Below, piece by piece: positions 1 through 12,530 of a stretch of DNA of 64,000 bases. Origin of the DNA: Sequoia sempervirens (lineage: Eukaryota > Streptophyta > Pinopsida > Cupressales > Cupressaceae); NCBI GenBank assembly GCA_007258455.2, contig VDFB02000003.1, forward strand, positions 39,993,986-40,057,985, given 5' to 3'. The notes under the pieces are model-generated. The model searched no databases. It saw nothing but the letters and a program-made list of their open reading frames with translations, and had not been told where the DNA came from. Each line of letters opens with the position of its first letter. The stretch's first letter is position 1. Position numbers and translations under genes: made by a program.

Positions 1-2
1 GG

Positions 3-222
3 CAGAGGAAGGCAGTGCCGCCGGGGCCATGGGTGCCCGACATCGCAGTAGATGCGTACGTAGTGCCCAATGCTGTGGTGTGCGGGCAAGTGGAAGTGCA
101 AGACTCCTCCTCCCTCTGGTACGGCTCCGTTCTCCGCAGCGACCTTAACAAATTTTTTGGGGGCTTCTGCTCCAATGTTCAGGAAAAGTGCGTTTTTCAC
201 TCTGCTCCTTCTTCGCCAACAA
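3..222 (+). pseudogene. Gamma-carbonic-anhydrase-like (gamma-CAL) gene fragment
   Basis: The + frame from base 3 reads as the start of the left-handed beta-helix domain of plant mitochondrial gamma-CAL proteins, subunits of the carbonic anhydrase module of respiratory complex I. Visible matches are PWVPDIAVDAYVVPNAVV, SSLWYGSVLRSDLNK and GFCSNVQEKCVFHSAPSSPT, which follow the family order. The fragment is cut by the window edge on the left. Similarity stops just after SSPT near base 222, where sequence of a - strand ubiquitin-S27a pseudogene begins; the open frame runs on to 383 but is unrelated there. Substitutions (Y for N in the SSVWNG motif, S for G in LRGDLNK) point to relaxed constraint. 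An exon end at this point cannot be excluded, but the abrupt join to another gene in reverse orientation favours a pseudogene or captured fragment. Confidence 0.75.
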
Positions 223-224
223 GT

Positions 225-760
<536 letters not shown>

Positions 761-1539
761 AGCTAAAAATGAGCTCTTGGGCCACAATTTTTTGTGTAGA
801 AGGATACATTATGCTATGAAAATGAAGATAATTTTGTCATTGAGAAAAAGAAGCACACTCCTTAACATATTTAAGAAGATAGGTGGTGAGAAGAGGTGGC
901 CTTGACATCTAGGTAAAGTTGTAGCATACAACATCCAACCTCCAAACTAGTGCCCAACTCTGTGGTATGCACTCAAAGCATCTAGATTGAATTTGTACCT
1001 TAGACATTTTCTTTTTGGAATCCTTTATTAATTTACAACCATTTTGGCATGTCAATTAAGTATACAAGCTATAGTGATAAATTTCAATGTAGTTTTTGGA
1101 TGATGAGACTATTGTGAGTCTACAATGTTTTCTTTGTTTGAAGTAATCAAAATATTAAAGATGTTGAGTAGTCTATTTATTGCACGACCCAATATTTGTA
1201 CAAGTAAAATACATGTTAGAAACAACATTTATGATGACTATTAAAAATATCATTTTTTTATATTTATGAAGATTATAATAGAATGTGCAAGAGCTCAACT
1301 AATAAGAACTCAAATAATTAATTTTTGTAAAGCTTTTTTATCAATAGACTTGCATGTTTACCTTAGAAAAAAAATGTTGACATTAGTAGAGAAATAATAG
1401 GAGATTTTGATTGGCTAGCAAGTAGTAAGAATAATAACTTATCAATCACTATAATTACCCTTGTTGTGTAGGGACTAATAAGTAATAATTATTATTATTT
1501 TAGTTAAAGTAATTGGAATAGATTGTGTACCTATTTGAA
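761..1539. other. AT-rich intergenic sequence, nothing recognised
   Basis: No open frame, repeat boundary or RNA gene is apparent. Short A/T runs are common and there is no strand bias worth noting. Confidence 0.6.
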
Positions 1540-2570
1540 TATGGAAATATGAAATAAATAATAACAATAAATATGTACCCTAGAGTTGGAGTGTTGTGAC
1601 AAAGGACTATGGCATGAATTCTAAAATTGGATTTGAGTTGAGTTCACAAAGATGACTATGATTTGTAACTCCCAAAATTGCTTGTGAAGTTGAGTCACTT
1701 TCACACTTATATAAGTGATCTCCATGCATGTAGAGTGGTCCTCTTAACTCATGGAAGTGAACTTTGAATGGAAAATTGAACTTGTGACTAGTAGACCTTC
1801 TATACCTACATACAAAGGTCCACTTTAGTGTTTGGACCTACAATAAATGATTGACAATGTTCAAAAACACCTTTGAGAGCTTCCAAAATTAGGATATTCT
1901 CCTTGTAACAAGTCCTTGCATTTGATTAATTTTTTTTGATAAAAATTAAGGAAAAAATGCAAAGGATGCATCAAGCATTATCCTAAATCAAACTAACTTG
2001 AAACTTAGAACAAGAATACAAAAGGGTGATATAAAGACCTATTGTGAAACCAAGGTTTCAAAACTTGTTTGACAAAAGATGATTCAATTAGATTATTTGG
2101 AGTTAATGTGAAGCTATGGTAGGGGTAAGTGATTTTGAGAGTGAGTCAATTAGATAGGAATCTCTTTATAAGCTTGGATGATGGATGGATAGTGAACCAG
2201 TGAATGATTCCTTCATGCTAATGACCTTAATGAGTGATGTCATTTTATACTTGAATTAGACAAGCAATTTGAAATTTTGGCATGGGAATTTACACAAAAT
2301 GGTTAATTGAAAGAGGATCAACTCAAGCCCATTTTAAATTTGAATTCGAAAATTTGAGAATTGAATCTATAAGCATGAATGAGAATTGGTGAATTGTGGT
2401 ATGTGAATAGTTTAACTAGAAGTTAAGTTCTATTTGTGATGGTTAATTTGAAAATGAGGTTAGTATGAGTCTTATATCATTCAAAGCATGTGTTAAGAAA
2501 AATAATTAGGACACCCATGCAAAGAGGCATAAAATGAAGGTAAAAGTGTCAGGTAATGATGTGCATGCCA
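1540..2570 (+). repeat. Diverged direct duplication, copy A
   Basis: This stretch aligns colinearly with 2790-3825 at an offset of about 1.22-1.25 kb. Anchors include CAAAACTTGTTTGAC (2059 and 3275), the GATGTCATTTTATACTTGA block near 2235 (GATGCCCTTTTATACTTGA near 3452), GTTCTATTTGTGATG (about 2426 and 3682) and AAAATGAAGG near the right end. Many substitutions and small indels separate the copies, and I see no coding frame. It may be a tandem segmental duplication or two old copies of an unclassified element inserted in the same orientation. Confidence 0.7.
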
Positions 2571-2789
2571 ATCTACATGAATCAAAAGCACCAAAGTATA
2601 AAAAGTAAAAAATTAACACAACTAGAAGTGAACTAACTAGAGAAACAATCTAGAGTCCACCTAAGAACTACAAAAACTTTAATAAAGATCAATAATAATA
2701 TGCCCCTTGATTGTGTGCCCCTTAAGGCATATACCTTAGATAAATAAATTGGGATAGATTATGTGTACTTGATCAAATCTTCAAACACA

Positions 2790-3825
2790 AAAGACATGAT
2801 AGTAATAATTGTGTACCTTTGAGTTAGGGGTGGAAAATACTATGATAGGATGTTATTACCTAAAATTTGAAATTAGATTTGAGGTGAGTTGAATGAGATG
2901 ATTGTAATTATAACTTCTAAAACTATCTATCATGTTTTTCTTACTAATGTGTGCACAAATTTATCCTCTAACTTGTGAAAGTGATATTTGATCTTAGAAA
3001 TGAACTTATGACTTCCAAATCTTTTATGCTTGTGAACATAGATTTGACTTGGTGTATGAAATTATAATAAATGATTGGTGTTGACAAACATCTTTGTGAG
3101 ATTTCTATGCAAGGATCTTCTCCTTATGACAAGTCCCTAGATTTTGATTCAATAATTTTTGATGAAAATAAAGAAGACAACATGCAACAAATGCACCATA
3201 TATTGTCTAAATAAAGGTGACTTGAAATAAAAATGTAAAAGAGTGATGCAAAGACCTAGTGTGAAACTAGTGTTTCAAAACTTGTTTGACAAACATGCAA
3301 TGTGATTGGAATGTTTTAGTAGTGTGAAGCTATGACATGGGGAAAGAGTGATTATGAGAACAACTCAACTAGATAAGGACCACTCATTAAGATTGGATGA
3401 TAGATATATAATAGAATAATGAATGGTTCTTTGATGTCAAAGATGTAAGGGGTGATGCCCTTTTATACTTGACTTAGACACAATTTGAATTTCTTTGTGT
3501 GGGATTGGCTAAGTGAAAGGGGATTGACTCAAGTCTATTTTCAAATTTGAATGTGAAACTTTCAGATTTGAATATATATAGGTGCTAAAAAGACTCACGT
3601 CAAATTTGTGGATGTAAAGATCAACTTTAAAGACTGAGAATTGATAGCTTACGATCTTGGAATAGTTTGAGTAAATGTTAGGTTCTATTTGTGATGTTCC
3701 TTTGGAAGATGGCATTATTGGGAGTGGTAGGCCAATCAAATCCATCCACTAAGACAAGTGCATAGGACATCAATGTGAAGAGGTAAAATGAAGGCTAAAA
3801 GTGTTGGGTATGCACTTTTATGCTT
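2790..3825 (+). repeat. Diverged direct duplication, copy B
   Basis: This is the partner of 1540-2570. It keeps the same order of short conserved blocks across about 1 kb and ends close to the shared AAAATGAAGG block near 3787. A 78-codon - strand frame at 3509-3745 has no recognisable similarity and is probably spurious. The copies are separated by only about 220 bases, so they are nearly tandem. Confidence 0.7.
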
Positions 3826-4731
3826 TGCAACTACAAAGTGTCTAGCAAAGTTAAGGCTTTGATTTATGGTTGATTTTTTCATGAAGGTATTAAGCTTACT
3901 TATCTAATAAGTACTTGAATATACATATAGATCTCTATATTTTACCCTATAAACTATGGATCCCTTTAAGTAAGGTTCTACTCAATCTAAACTAGTTATT
4001 AAAAGGATAAAAAGTAGTGTTGCAACTACATAAGTTCATTAATCTTCTTTGTTCACACCTAGTTCAATAAAGTAACATAAACATAAGCACCCAAATTTTT
4101 AAGCATGCATTTAGGTTATTTCACTAAACTAAGAATAAAGTGTTGAGATCAAGATTTCTTAATCAAAGTAAATGTGTAAAAGTAAGAGGGAAGAGAAATT
4201 GTGTCTTATTTTGAATTTTAAAGAAGACATATATGATAGAAAGGAACAGTAGGAGGTTTTATTTTGTTGGATCTATATTATGATATCTATGTTTTGGCAT
4301 TATGGTGTTAGAGATGGTAATGCATGATATCATCTAGCTCTATATAGTTCTATTTGGTTTCCATGTTGGTATTTGGTGCAATTGTGTTCCTATATGAATC
4401 ATTCATGGTATGTTTCTCTAGCACATTGACATCCTTTACATTTCCTAACAAAAAATTACAATCTACTATGTGAGGAGGAATAGGCGCTAGGGGATATTAA
4501 GGAATTTTCCAATTGTACTGGATAAATCTTGAAGTATGTGATACCATAGGTGCCAAATACATGTATGTGTGTTGCATTTATGGAGGTTAGCTAATAAAAT
4601 TATTATTGGTGTAGTGTCGTTGCTCCTAAGTTTTCTTTAGATATTGCTAAGTTATTCCTATGTGTTCTCTTTCATTCTAATGCCTTGTGTCTTCATTTTC
4701 CATCGAGACTTCTTTTACAAATAGACATTTC
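3826..4731. other. Intergenic flank of the chromovirus insertion
   Basis: No gene or repeat is recognised. It ends at the CCTTA target-site copy that flanks the chromovirus on its left. Confidence 0.55.
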
Positions 4732-4736
4732 CCTTA
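4732..4736. repeat. Target-site duplication CCTTA, left copy
   Basis: CCTTA immediately precedes the TGTAACA terminus of the left LTR and matches the five bases just after the right LTR (16280-16284). A 5-bp duplication is usual for Ty3/gypsy integration. Confidence 0.85.
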
Positions 4737-6026
4737 TGTAACATTCTCGTTGCTCAATCTCAATACTTTCTCCTATGTTTTACCACAAGTGAATAATTTA
4801 ATTTTCCAAACACAAAGCGATAAAAATTTTCTTTTCAAAACAAGATAATATGTGCATTTGATGAAGCAATAATTCATATTTCTCATTTCATTCAATGAAA
4901 TGTACAATCTTCCCAAAGAAATGATTTCATTAACAAGATATTAAATACATTTTTCATCCTTCAAGAAATAGATACAAGATACATACATAGCTCATTTGAG
5001 CTTCATTGACACTAGAAATACAAATGATCCAAGAAATCACCCTTCAAATCTTGGCTCGCAGACTGAGAGGAGAAGCATCACTCAAGCACTTTTTTTCCAT
5101 CCACGGACTTACTGCGGTCCCTCACACATCTGCCACATATGGTAAGATGGCCCTACCCTTCAATGAAGATCTTTAGTCCAGAAACCTCAAAATACTAGCC
5201 AATCCTGAGCTTAGTGTTGTGTCCTACATAACTAGAACTTTACCATACAAATTCTATATTCTATGTGTATGACAATCCTCGACTAGCATGCTAAAAGGTA
5301 ACACAATGAACTAACAGTGAAACCAATGGAAAATTACACTACTTTGGCCAAAGTATTCATCACCCTAACTCGGAATGGATGTCACACGCTCATCCACCAT
5401 TCTAGCTTGATTTGTTATGACCATTCATATTATATGCATAGGTTATTTCCTTCATTGGATTCAACCTAATCCTAGGAATAACCTATATACTCTTAAGTTC
5501 ACTATGACTCATCTAGTAGGTTAAACAAGTGTTTCCATAACCTATCTTCATAAATTAGCTTTAGCTATATAGACTTCACTCTATTGTAGTATTTAATATT
5601 GATATATACAATCACTCCTTAGTATGGAGTGTGTACAAACACTCAAGGAAATAGAGATTCCAAAACTAGAAACAAGTAACTTTCAATTTCACATAGGTAG
5701 TAAATAACCTTTTCTTAATAACATATCATGATTTCCAATCAAAACAAGCAAAACATAGAATCTTTCCAAAGACATTCAAAGCATAAAAGAGTAAGATTCA
5801 ACATTCCTATAAATACAAAGCTCCAATTCGATCTAACTAGTTTCCAAGCTTAGCCTCCTTAAATCAACTTGCAACTTAGCAACTGATATTTCCACTCTTC
5901 CCAAATACTCTCACTAAAAATCTTGCAAAACCTCTCTCTAAACCTCTCACAAAACTCAAAAGAATAGAGCAATATTCAGAAAATAACAGTAAAATGCAAA
6001 TATGCATCTTTTTGAGGTAAAGAATA

Positions 6027-6039
6027 CCTCTATTTATAC
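6027..6039 (-). promoter_or_regulatory. LTR TATA box (3' LTR copy)
   Basis: The - strand reads GTATAAATAGAGG. The same 13 bases stand at the homologous place in the other LTR (14569-14581) although the LTRs differ at many other positions. It is the best candidate for the core promoter of the element. Confidence 0.7.
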
Positions 6040-6675
6040 ACAAAAATCAACAACTAAAGGCTAGAAACATGATAATAGATTTGACACTTCTCAGCTCAAT
6101 TGGTTCAACTCAGCAAGGTAAATAAAAGGTGGCAAATTTATAAACAAAGACTCAACAATATTGCACAATCAGTCACTTCTATTGAGGACAACAAGAAAAT
6201 CATTCAGATATGCAAGGTAAATATTCTCACAAGTCGACTCCCTCTTTGTCGTCTTCTATTTGACTAATTCACTCATTCATATTTGGCCTCCATTGCTAGA
6301 CAGAGCTCTCAGAACAGACTTATAATGGAAAGCCCAATTATTCATAATTTGACACCACATAAACTTCATACACAATTTTGGTGTTTCAGATAAAAGACCA
6401 AGTCAAAGCTTGTTAATGCATTTTAGTTTTCCTTCAATAATTTTGAATGTCTTACAAACTATTTCTACGTGCCTTACATAGTGTTGCATGTATTTTGCAA
6501 AGCATGCTAATACATTATGAATTGCTCACAACATTGTTATATTGTGTGCTATTCATTATTGATGCGCTTTTCATTGTTAATGATATGCACTCTCCATTAT
6601 AACATGTATAGTATGTGCTTTATATTATAACATAAACGCTTAATATATAATCAACGCTTATTCAAGCATTATATT

Positions 6676-6684
6676 ATATCTATA

Positions 6685-6733
<49 letters not shown>

Positions 6734-7060
6734 ATATTTATCTATTATGCATTTATACATATACATACACACACACACACACATATATATTTACTTACAC
6801 GATTATATAGAATGTGTCACTCGATATTAGAATTCATAAACTTATATTCATTTATTTCCAAATCAATATTGCACATGTATATATATATACTTATATACAT
6901 ATGTATATATGTGTGTGTGTGTGTATTAATATATATATATATACACACACTTGTATGGATGTTCCATCACGCCAATACATACACGTATATCAATATACAT
7001 ATATATATATATATATATACCTATACATATATATCATATATATAATATTTCCTCCAAACA
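6676..7060. repeat. AT/GT microsatellite cluster inside the 3' LTR
   Basis: A run of alternating TA passes into a run of TG near 6683-6733, followed by CA, TA and TG runs to about 7060. The short open frames here encode only alternating Cys/Val, His/Thr and Ile/Tyr and are simple-sequence artefacts. The homologous place in the other LTR carries a different array. Confidence 0.9.
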
Positions 7061-7832
7061 ATTAAACATATATAATTGCAATATCGACTGACACATATAC
7101 ACGAAATATACGTATACATACATACATGTACATATATATGTATGTGTGTGTATGTCGCCTTGTCCATTTGATGTTCCCATGCATATGGGTAATCTGTCCA
7201 TAAGCATGCGTAGATATGTCTATCTACGTATACTTATGTATGTCTTTACTCATGAGTATGAGTTCATTGTAGACATGTATATATATGTATATATACATCT
7301 TATGTATATATCTCATTGATTAGACTCATAAAGAAATACTCAAAGATACAAAGAAACTCAAACACTCAAATCAAGAATGTTTACACAATCAAACCAAAAC
7401 CTCTCCTAGTTTACGAACAACCAAACTAAGGTATCTTACCTTTTTCCTATAACTAATGACTTGACCAATCTAAAAGTGAGTGTGTGAAAGCTCAATTAGA
7501 CTTATTAAGGGTTATCGGACCAAAAATATTCTCCTAAGTGATACTTCCCCTCCCTTTCAAAGGTGTGAACCTGTACCTACAACCAACTTGACATATTTGC
7601 AATGGTAGTTAGCTAATCACAAAACAATCATTTGCATTATACACTTCATAGTCATAATTAACACATATATAACATCAATTTGAATCAACCATTTATTCAT
7701 TATATTTCCAATGATTCATATAAACAAAGTACAATCACATTTATTTTCATCAAAGCTACAAACACACATATATGCAAGTATTTCATCTAGCTTGGTAATA
7801 GTAACTAGGTAAATACACAAGAAGGTGTAACA

Positions 7833-7843
7833 TATCCCCCCTT
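7833..7843 (-). other. Polypurine tract of the chromovirus
   Basis: Directly upstream of the 3' LTR on the coding strand stands AAGGGGGGATA, then TGTTACACC of the LTR. Its place and composition are those of a plus-strand primer site. Confidence 0.8.
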
Positions 7844-7919
7844 GTGAATCATTGTCCCCAATAATCTTGAGTAACAAACATAGATATTAAGCATAAAACA
7901 TAACACAAAAATATTATTT

Positions 7920-8453
7920 TCAAGAACTCTCAAAAGCGTGTAAAACATGTGGAAACTTTTGCTCTATTTCAGCATAGTCTTCCCAAGTAGCGGAATCTTT
8001 TGCATATTGGTCCCATTGGAATTTTCACTGCAGAACCTCTTTGTTACGTAAGTGAAGCTTATGTATTCTGAGCACCTTAACATGTTTTATTGTTACTACT
8101 CTTGGGTCTTGTACCTGTAAAGCATTCCAATCAATGATATGATTATCACCTAGTATATACTTCTTTAGGTATGAGACATGAAAGACATTATGCATCTGAG
8201 CAAGATTTGGTGGCAATGCAATTCGGTAAGCAACATGTTTTACTTCCTCAAGAACCTCAAATAGACCTACGTAGCATGGAGCTAGTTTGGATAACTTCCC
8301 AAACTTGATGGAACTCTTTTGAGGTTTCACTCTCAACGACACTTTTTCCCCTACTTCAAATTGCCTGGGTACTCTTTTAGAATCTGCATGGCTTTTCTTC
8401 CTATCATTGGCTTCTGCTAGCCTTTGCTTGATAATTCCAAGTTTCTCTTCCAT
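7920..8453 (-). pseudogene. Integrase C-terminus: GPY/F module and chromodomain-like tail
   Basis: From 8453 leftward the frame shows the SH3-like GPY/F module (KLAPCYVGLFEVLEEV, VAYRIALPP, HNVFHVSYLKKY) and then the linker RIHKLHLRNKEVLQ. A stop at 8025-8027 replaces an expected Trp; the same frame then continues with WDQYAKDSATWEDY to the final stop at 7920-7922. The RNKE...W...ATWE pattern matches the chromodomain attached to plant chromovirus integrases, which is thought to guide integration to particular chromatin. The Gly-Pro-Tyr of the GPY/F motif has become Val-Gly-Leu. The tail supports the chromovirus assignment; the premature stop supports decay. Confidence 0.85.
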
Positions 8454-9308
8454 TTTTTATAGGATCTCTGGTCCAAGACTTATCCTATCCTCAAGCTTAT
8501 CCTGTCTTATAGGAGTTCAACATTTTCGACCATACAATGCTTCAAAAGGAGTCATCTTAATCGCATAATGATAGGAATTGTTATACACAAACTCCACTAA
8601 AGGAAAGTAATCTTCCCACTTGTATTGCTAATCCATGCAATACATTCTTAGTAGGTCTTCTAATACTTGGTTCACCCTTTCAGTTTACCCATCTATCTTT
8701 GGATGATATGCATAATTTATATTCAATTGAGTTCCAAGTGAGGAAAAAAAGACTTGCTAGAACCTAGATGCGACATGAGCATCCCTGTCCGAAATAATAT
8801 TCTTAGGAATCCCATGTAATCTAAACACTTCTTGAACGAATTTCTGAGCTATGACAGGAGCTCCATCTGTTAAATTTCTAGGAATAAAATGTGTTACTTT
8901 GGTAATCTTGTCCACTACCACCAAAATGGCATTGTGCTTATTCCTTGACATAGGAAGACCCTACACAAAGTCCAATATAATGACTTGCCACTTACTCTCA
9001 AGAACATCATGAGGATACAAAAGACCTGTTGGGTGATGATGTTCAACTTTCACCCTTTGACACTCTAAGCATCTTTCTACAAATCTAGTAGCATCTCCTT
9101 TCATCCCTTTCCAAAAATATAGTGTCTTCACATTAGCCAACATCTTAGTCACACCCGGGTGTCCAGAGTATGTTGCTTCATGTACTTCTTTCCACACTAG
9201 ATTTCGTATTTCTTCAGAATTAGACACATAAATTCTTCCTTTAAACCTTAGTAATCCATTAGGTTCAAAATGGAATCCTTTGTACCTTGCATCTTGTGCA
9301 TTATCCAC
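8454..9308 (-). pseudogene. Integrase core (zinc finger and DDE domain)
   Basis: The frame from 9308 has the HHCC zinc-binding region (HEATYSGH, then CLEC) followed by the DDE core: LDFV with the first Asp, IISDRDAHVASRF with the second, and a DG-stop-TER-NQ stretch near 8690 with the Glu. Stops occur after LDFV (about 8958) and at several points between 8757 and 8460. The order and spacing match Ty3/gypsy integrases, which join the element's cDNA to the host chromosome. It continues without a real gap into the GPY/F module. Confidence 0.88.
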
Positions 9309-10101
9309 GAGTGATTGCTTAATTTTCTCATAGTACTCGTCATCCTTGTATTTCTACAACAACTGCCCCTTAAAGTCAATTTGAATGGTTACCATTGAGG
9401 TGATATTCCTTCTATGACTTAGGGCATCGACAACCCGATTCTCTTTCCCTTGATGTAATTGATATTGAAGTCATAATCAAATATCAACTCTAACCACCTT
9501 CATTTTTGTGCATTTAGATTGGGTTGGGTAAACAAATACTTCAGACTGTGGTGATTAATATTTAGTTCAAATGGCTTTCCAAGTAGATAATGTCTCCATG
9601 TCTACAATGCATGGACAATTGTTGCTAACTCTAAATCATGCGACACATAATTTTGATCGTAGGGCTTCAAATTTCTTGATTCATAAGCTATGACCTACCC
9701 TTCTTGCATCAGTACTCCGCCTATCCCTTCTCTTGATGCATTCGTGATGAAAGTGAAGTCACCCTCTGGATTCAATATCAAATCCATAGTCAACTTCTTC
9801 TTGAGTAGATCAAATGTCGCTTGACATTTTTCTGTCCACTCAAAATTCTTCGCTTTCCTTTGCAATGAAGTAATAGGAAAAGCTATCCTAGAAAAGTTTA
9901 CAACAAACTTTCAATAGTAGCCAACCAAACCCATGAAACTTCTAACCTCTGGTACGTTCTCAAGTACTGGCCATTCTAGCACCGCTTTTATTTTAGCTAG
10001 ATCCACTTAAATTCCCTCAGCTGAAATCACGTGACCCAGATACAACACCTTCTTCTGAAAGAAAGTACACTTAGAGAGTTTTCCATATAGCTTATGTTCT
10101 C
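9309..10101 (-). pseudogene. RNase H and connection domain of chromovirus pol
   Basis: Short frames on the - strand carry the thumb/connection (ESRNLKPYDQNYVSHDLELA) and RNase H motifs. The usual TDAS start of the catalytic core reads FTFITNAS (about 9734-9758), so the first catalytic Asp is Asn. The last motif, normally VVDALSRR, is broken by a frameshift near 9425. Several stops interrupt the stretch. It joins the RT on the right and the integrase on the left, as expected for this pol order. Confidence 0.8.
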
Positions 10102-10800
10102 TTAACACTGGAGAACTATCTCTAAATGTTTACAATGCTCCTCTTCATTCTTGGAATAAATTAGGATATCATCCAAGAATACCAAAAAAAACCTATCCAA
10201 ACAATCCCTAAATACATTGTTCATTTGGTTCATAAATGTCACAGGTGCATTAGTAAGTCTGAAAGGTAGGACTCTGAACTCATAATGCCTGTATCTAGTT
10301 CTAAAGGCAGTCTTGAAAATGTCTTCATCCTTGATTCTCAGTTGATGGTAACTTGAACACAAATCAATTTTTGAAAACATAGTAGTTCATTGCATTTGAT
10401 CAAAGAGATCATTGATACGTGGTAACGGGTACTTATTCTTTATCATAGCTTTGTTAAGCATCCAATAATCAATACACAAGCATAGTGTACCATCCTTCTT
10501 TATGAAGATCATTGGCCCTCCCCAAGTTGAAACACTGGGTCTTATCAATCCCTTAGATAACAACTCCAACCGTGCCTTGAGTTCCATTAATTTTGTAGTA
10601 GTCATTCTATAGGGCACCTTGGATATGGGTTCAAATACTGGTACTATATCAATGGAGAAATTGAACATCCTCTTGGGAGGTAATCCAGGTAATTCATCTG
10701 GAAATACGTCCAAAAATTTCCTTAAGATGGGATATTTCTCCATATTCCACCATTTCTCCTTCAACCTCTTGAAAATCTTGTGGTTCACAATCCATGACAT
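10102..10800 (-). pseudogene. Reverse transcriptase of the chromovirus
   Basis: The frame from 10800 gives the N-terminal RT signature ([48 protein letters not shown]). After a stop at about 10382 it continues with [34 protein letters not shown] and the catalytic [10 protein letters not shown] box. Fingers and palm motifs are in the usual order. The LDD acidic pair is kept; RVCIDYR has become LCIDYW. One stop and several substitutions make it non-functional, but it remains the best phylogenetic marker of the element. Confidence 0.92.
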
Positions 10801-10822
10801 TATCTTGAGTGACTTCCTTGAA

Positions 10823-11317
10823 TTATTCTATTTTAATTGCAAATAGTTGGCAACCTTTCTTTTTCACCCTAAGCATTTGCATGGTAGAAATTTGTCGCAA
10901 CTTGATCTCTCTCGGTGTTCCTTGCAATGCCACCCAATTACCTAGATCATCTAGACACTCTACTACTTTGGAATGATAGTCTACTTTGGCTCGATGTTTC
11001 CATAGCCAATTCATTCCTAGAATGACATTATAAGATCCTAGAGGTGCTACATAAAAGTTTACTTTAGTTGAGAAACTAGGAAGTTCTACCCTGGCTTCGA
11101 ACAAGCATTGCTTCACCATTGCTCTTGTCTGGTTTGCATACTCAACAACCCACGACTCTTCCATAAATCCAACCTTTCTAGATATTTGATTACCTACTCG
11201 AGGTGAAACAAAATTTTTTGTGGCTCCAATATCAATAAGTATAGAAATAGGTATACCAAACAAAATACTTGGAGTTTCCATTAGTGTGACCTGATATTTT
11301 GCTTGTCGATTGTCCAA
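10823..11317 (-). pseudogene. Retropepsin-like protease region
   Basis: A 164-codon frame contains PSILFGIPISILIDIGAT, where the active-site Asp-Ser/Thr-Gly-Ala has become Asp-Ile-Gly-Ala, and NVILGMNWLWKH, the second conserved block of plant Ty3/gypsy proteases. Length and order fit a full protease domain between gag and RT. The lost Ser/Thr would impair catalysis. A stop near 11318 separates it from the gag tail. Confidence 0.85.
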
Positions 11318-12530
11318 GGTTGCATGGATCTTCTACTAAAATGCAATTCGTTGTGGTGGAAGAGAATTTCCGTGTGTTTGAGATCCTAAAGGTTTGTTGG
11401 GGAATTGAGTTGCATAATGATCCCCTCCACAAGTAAAGTATCCTTTTATTGGTCCCTTCCTTTTCATAGACTTGTCAAAATTACTGACATTTCCTCCAGC
11501 ATTATTGAAGTTGTTATTGTTTCCTCGACGATCTCTCCTTGGTTTGTTCCAATTGTTACAAGATCACTTATCCCCTTGCCTTTGATAATCATGTGCTCCA
11601 TTAGACTTCTTTGAAGCCTAATTAACTTGAGACCCACTAAACTTATTTCGGTTCTTATTCTCTCGGTGGATTGAGATGGATTTGAGCTTCTTCTCTTGCT
11701 TGATTGCCTTTTCATATACTAGATCCATAGTGGTTGGACCATGTACATCCACTTCACCACCTATTGAGCCATTTAGTCCAATGATGAACTTCCTAATTCG
11801 AAATTGTTCATCCTTTTGGTACATTGGCATGTACTTAAAATGACAAGTGAACTTCTCCTAGTATTTATTCACTAACATATCACCTTGTTTCAAATTCTAA
11901 AAATCAGTGAGCTTTTGGTCATAAAAGAGTTGGGGTAGCCATCTTTTTTGGAATATTTCAAAAAACTCATTCCAAGTTAACTTTAGGGAACTAAGACCAA
12001 GTTCCATATTTTTGTTCATCCACCAGTTAGAAGCTTCTCCTGCTAATTGGAAGGCACCCCAAATAACTTTGGTGACCTCATAATAGTTTCTAATTTCAAA
12101 ATATTTTTCCATTTTAATTAACCAAGGCTCAACCTCATCTCCGTTGGTGCTTCCCTCAAATTTTGGCGGGGTAGCTTTTCTTATATCCCTAGACAACTCA
12201 GTTGCCACATATTTTCTTTTGCTATTTTCAGATTTGGACTAAGATTCTCCTTCCCTATGTTGAAGTGATTGGTTATGGTCATGAGAATTCTCTCCTTCAT
12301 CCTCATTAAGCATTTCTTCCTCATCATCTATTGGGACTTCCTACTCTTCTTTTTCTTTTCCTTTCATTTCTTGTTCAAGGTTTTCTATCCTTGCCCTAGT
12401 TTCATCCATGGTGGCCAAAATGTGGTCCAACTTGGTTTCAGTATTATCTGGACCTTGTCCAACTTCTTGACTTTCTCTAGGATTAGTCCTTGTTCTCAAG
12501 GTTCATCTATATTAGATCCTATCATGGTTT
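11318..12530 (-). pseudogene. gag of the chromovirus with damaged zinc knuckle
   Basis: From an ATG near 12528 the - strand shows a coiled-coil-like acidic region (LDHILATMDETRARIENLEQ, partly in a second frame). It is followed by the retrotransposon gag domain (ATPPKFEGS, VEPWLIKMEKYF, FQLAGEASNWW, LTWNEFFEIFQKRW) and, across stops near 11897 and 11618, RKFIIGLNGSIGGEV. At 11418-11455 the RNA-binding knuckle reads YFTCGGDHYATQF: the first and last Cys of a C-x2-C-x3-H-x4-C pattern are Tyr and Phe. At least three stops and one frameshift break the frame. Intact gag packages the element RNA. Confidence 0.85.

Larger units (their letters stand above)
4737..7832 (-). repeat. 3' LTR of the chromovirus (3096 bp)
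   Basis: It aligns with 13262-16279 along its whole length. On the coding strand it begins TGTTACACC and ends TGTTACA. A TATA box (6027-6039) splits it into a U3 of about 1.8 kb and an R-U5 of about 1.2 kb. A microsatellite-rich zone lies inside U3. Open frames in it are short and not shared as proteins between the LTRs. Confidence 0.93.

Noticed and set aside
6707..7065. Two overlapping + strand frames of 83 and 112 codons
   Set aside because: They translate alternating dinucleotide repeats inside an LTR; the composition is purely simple-sequence.
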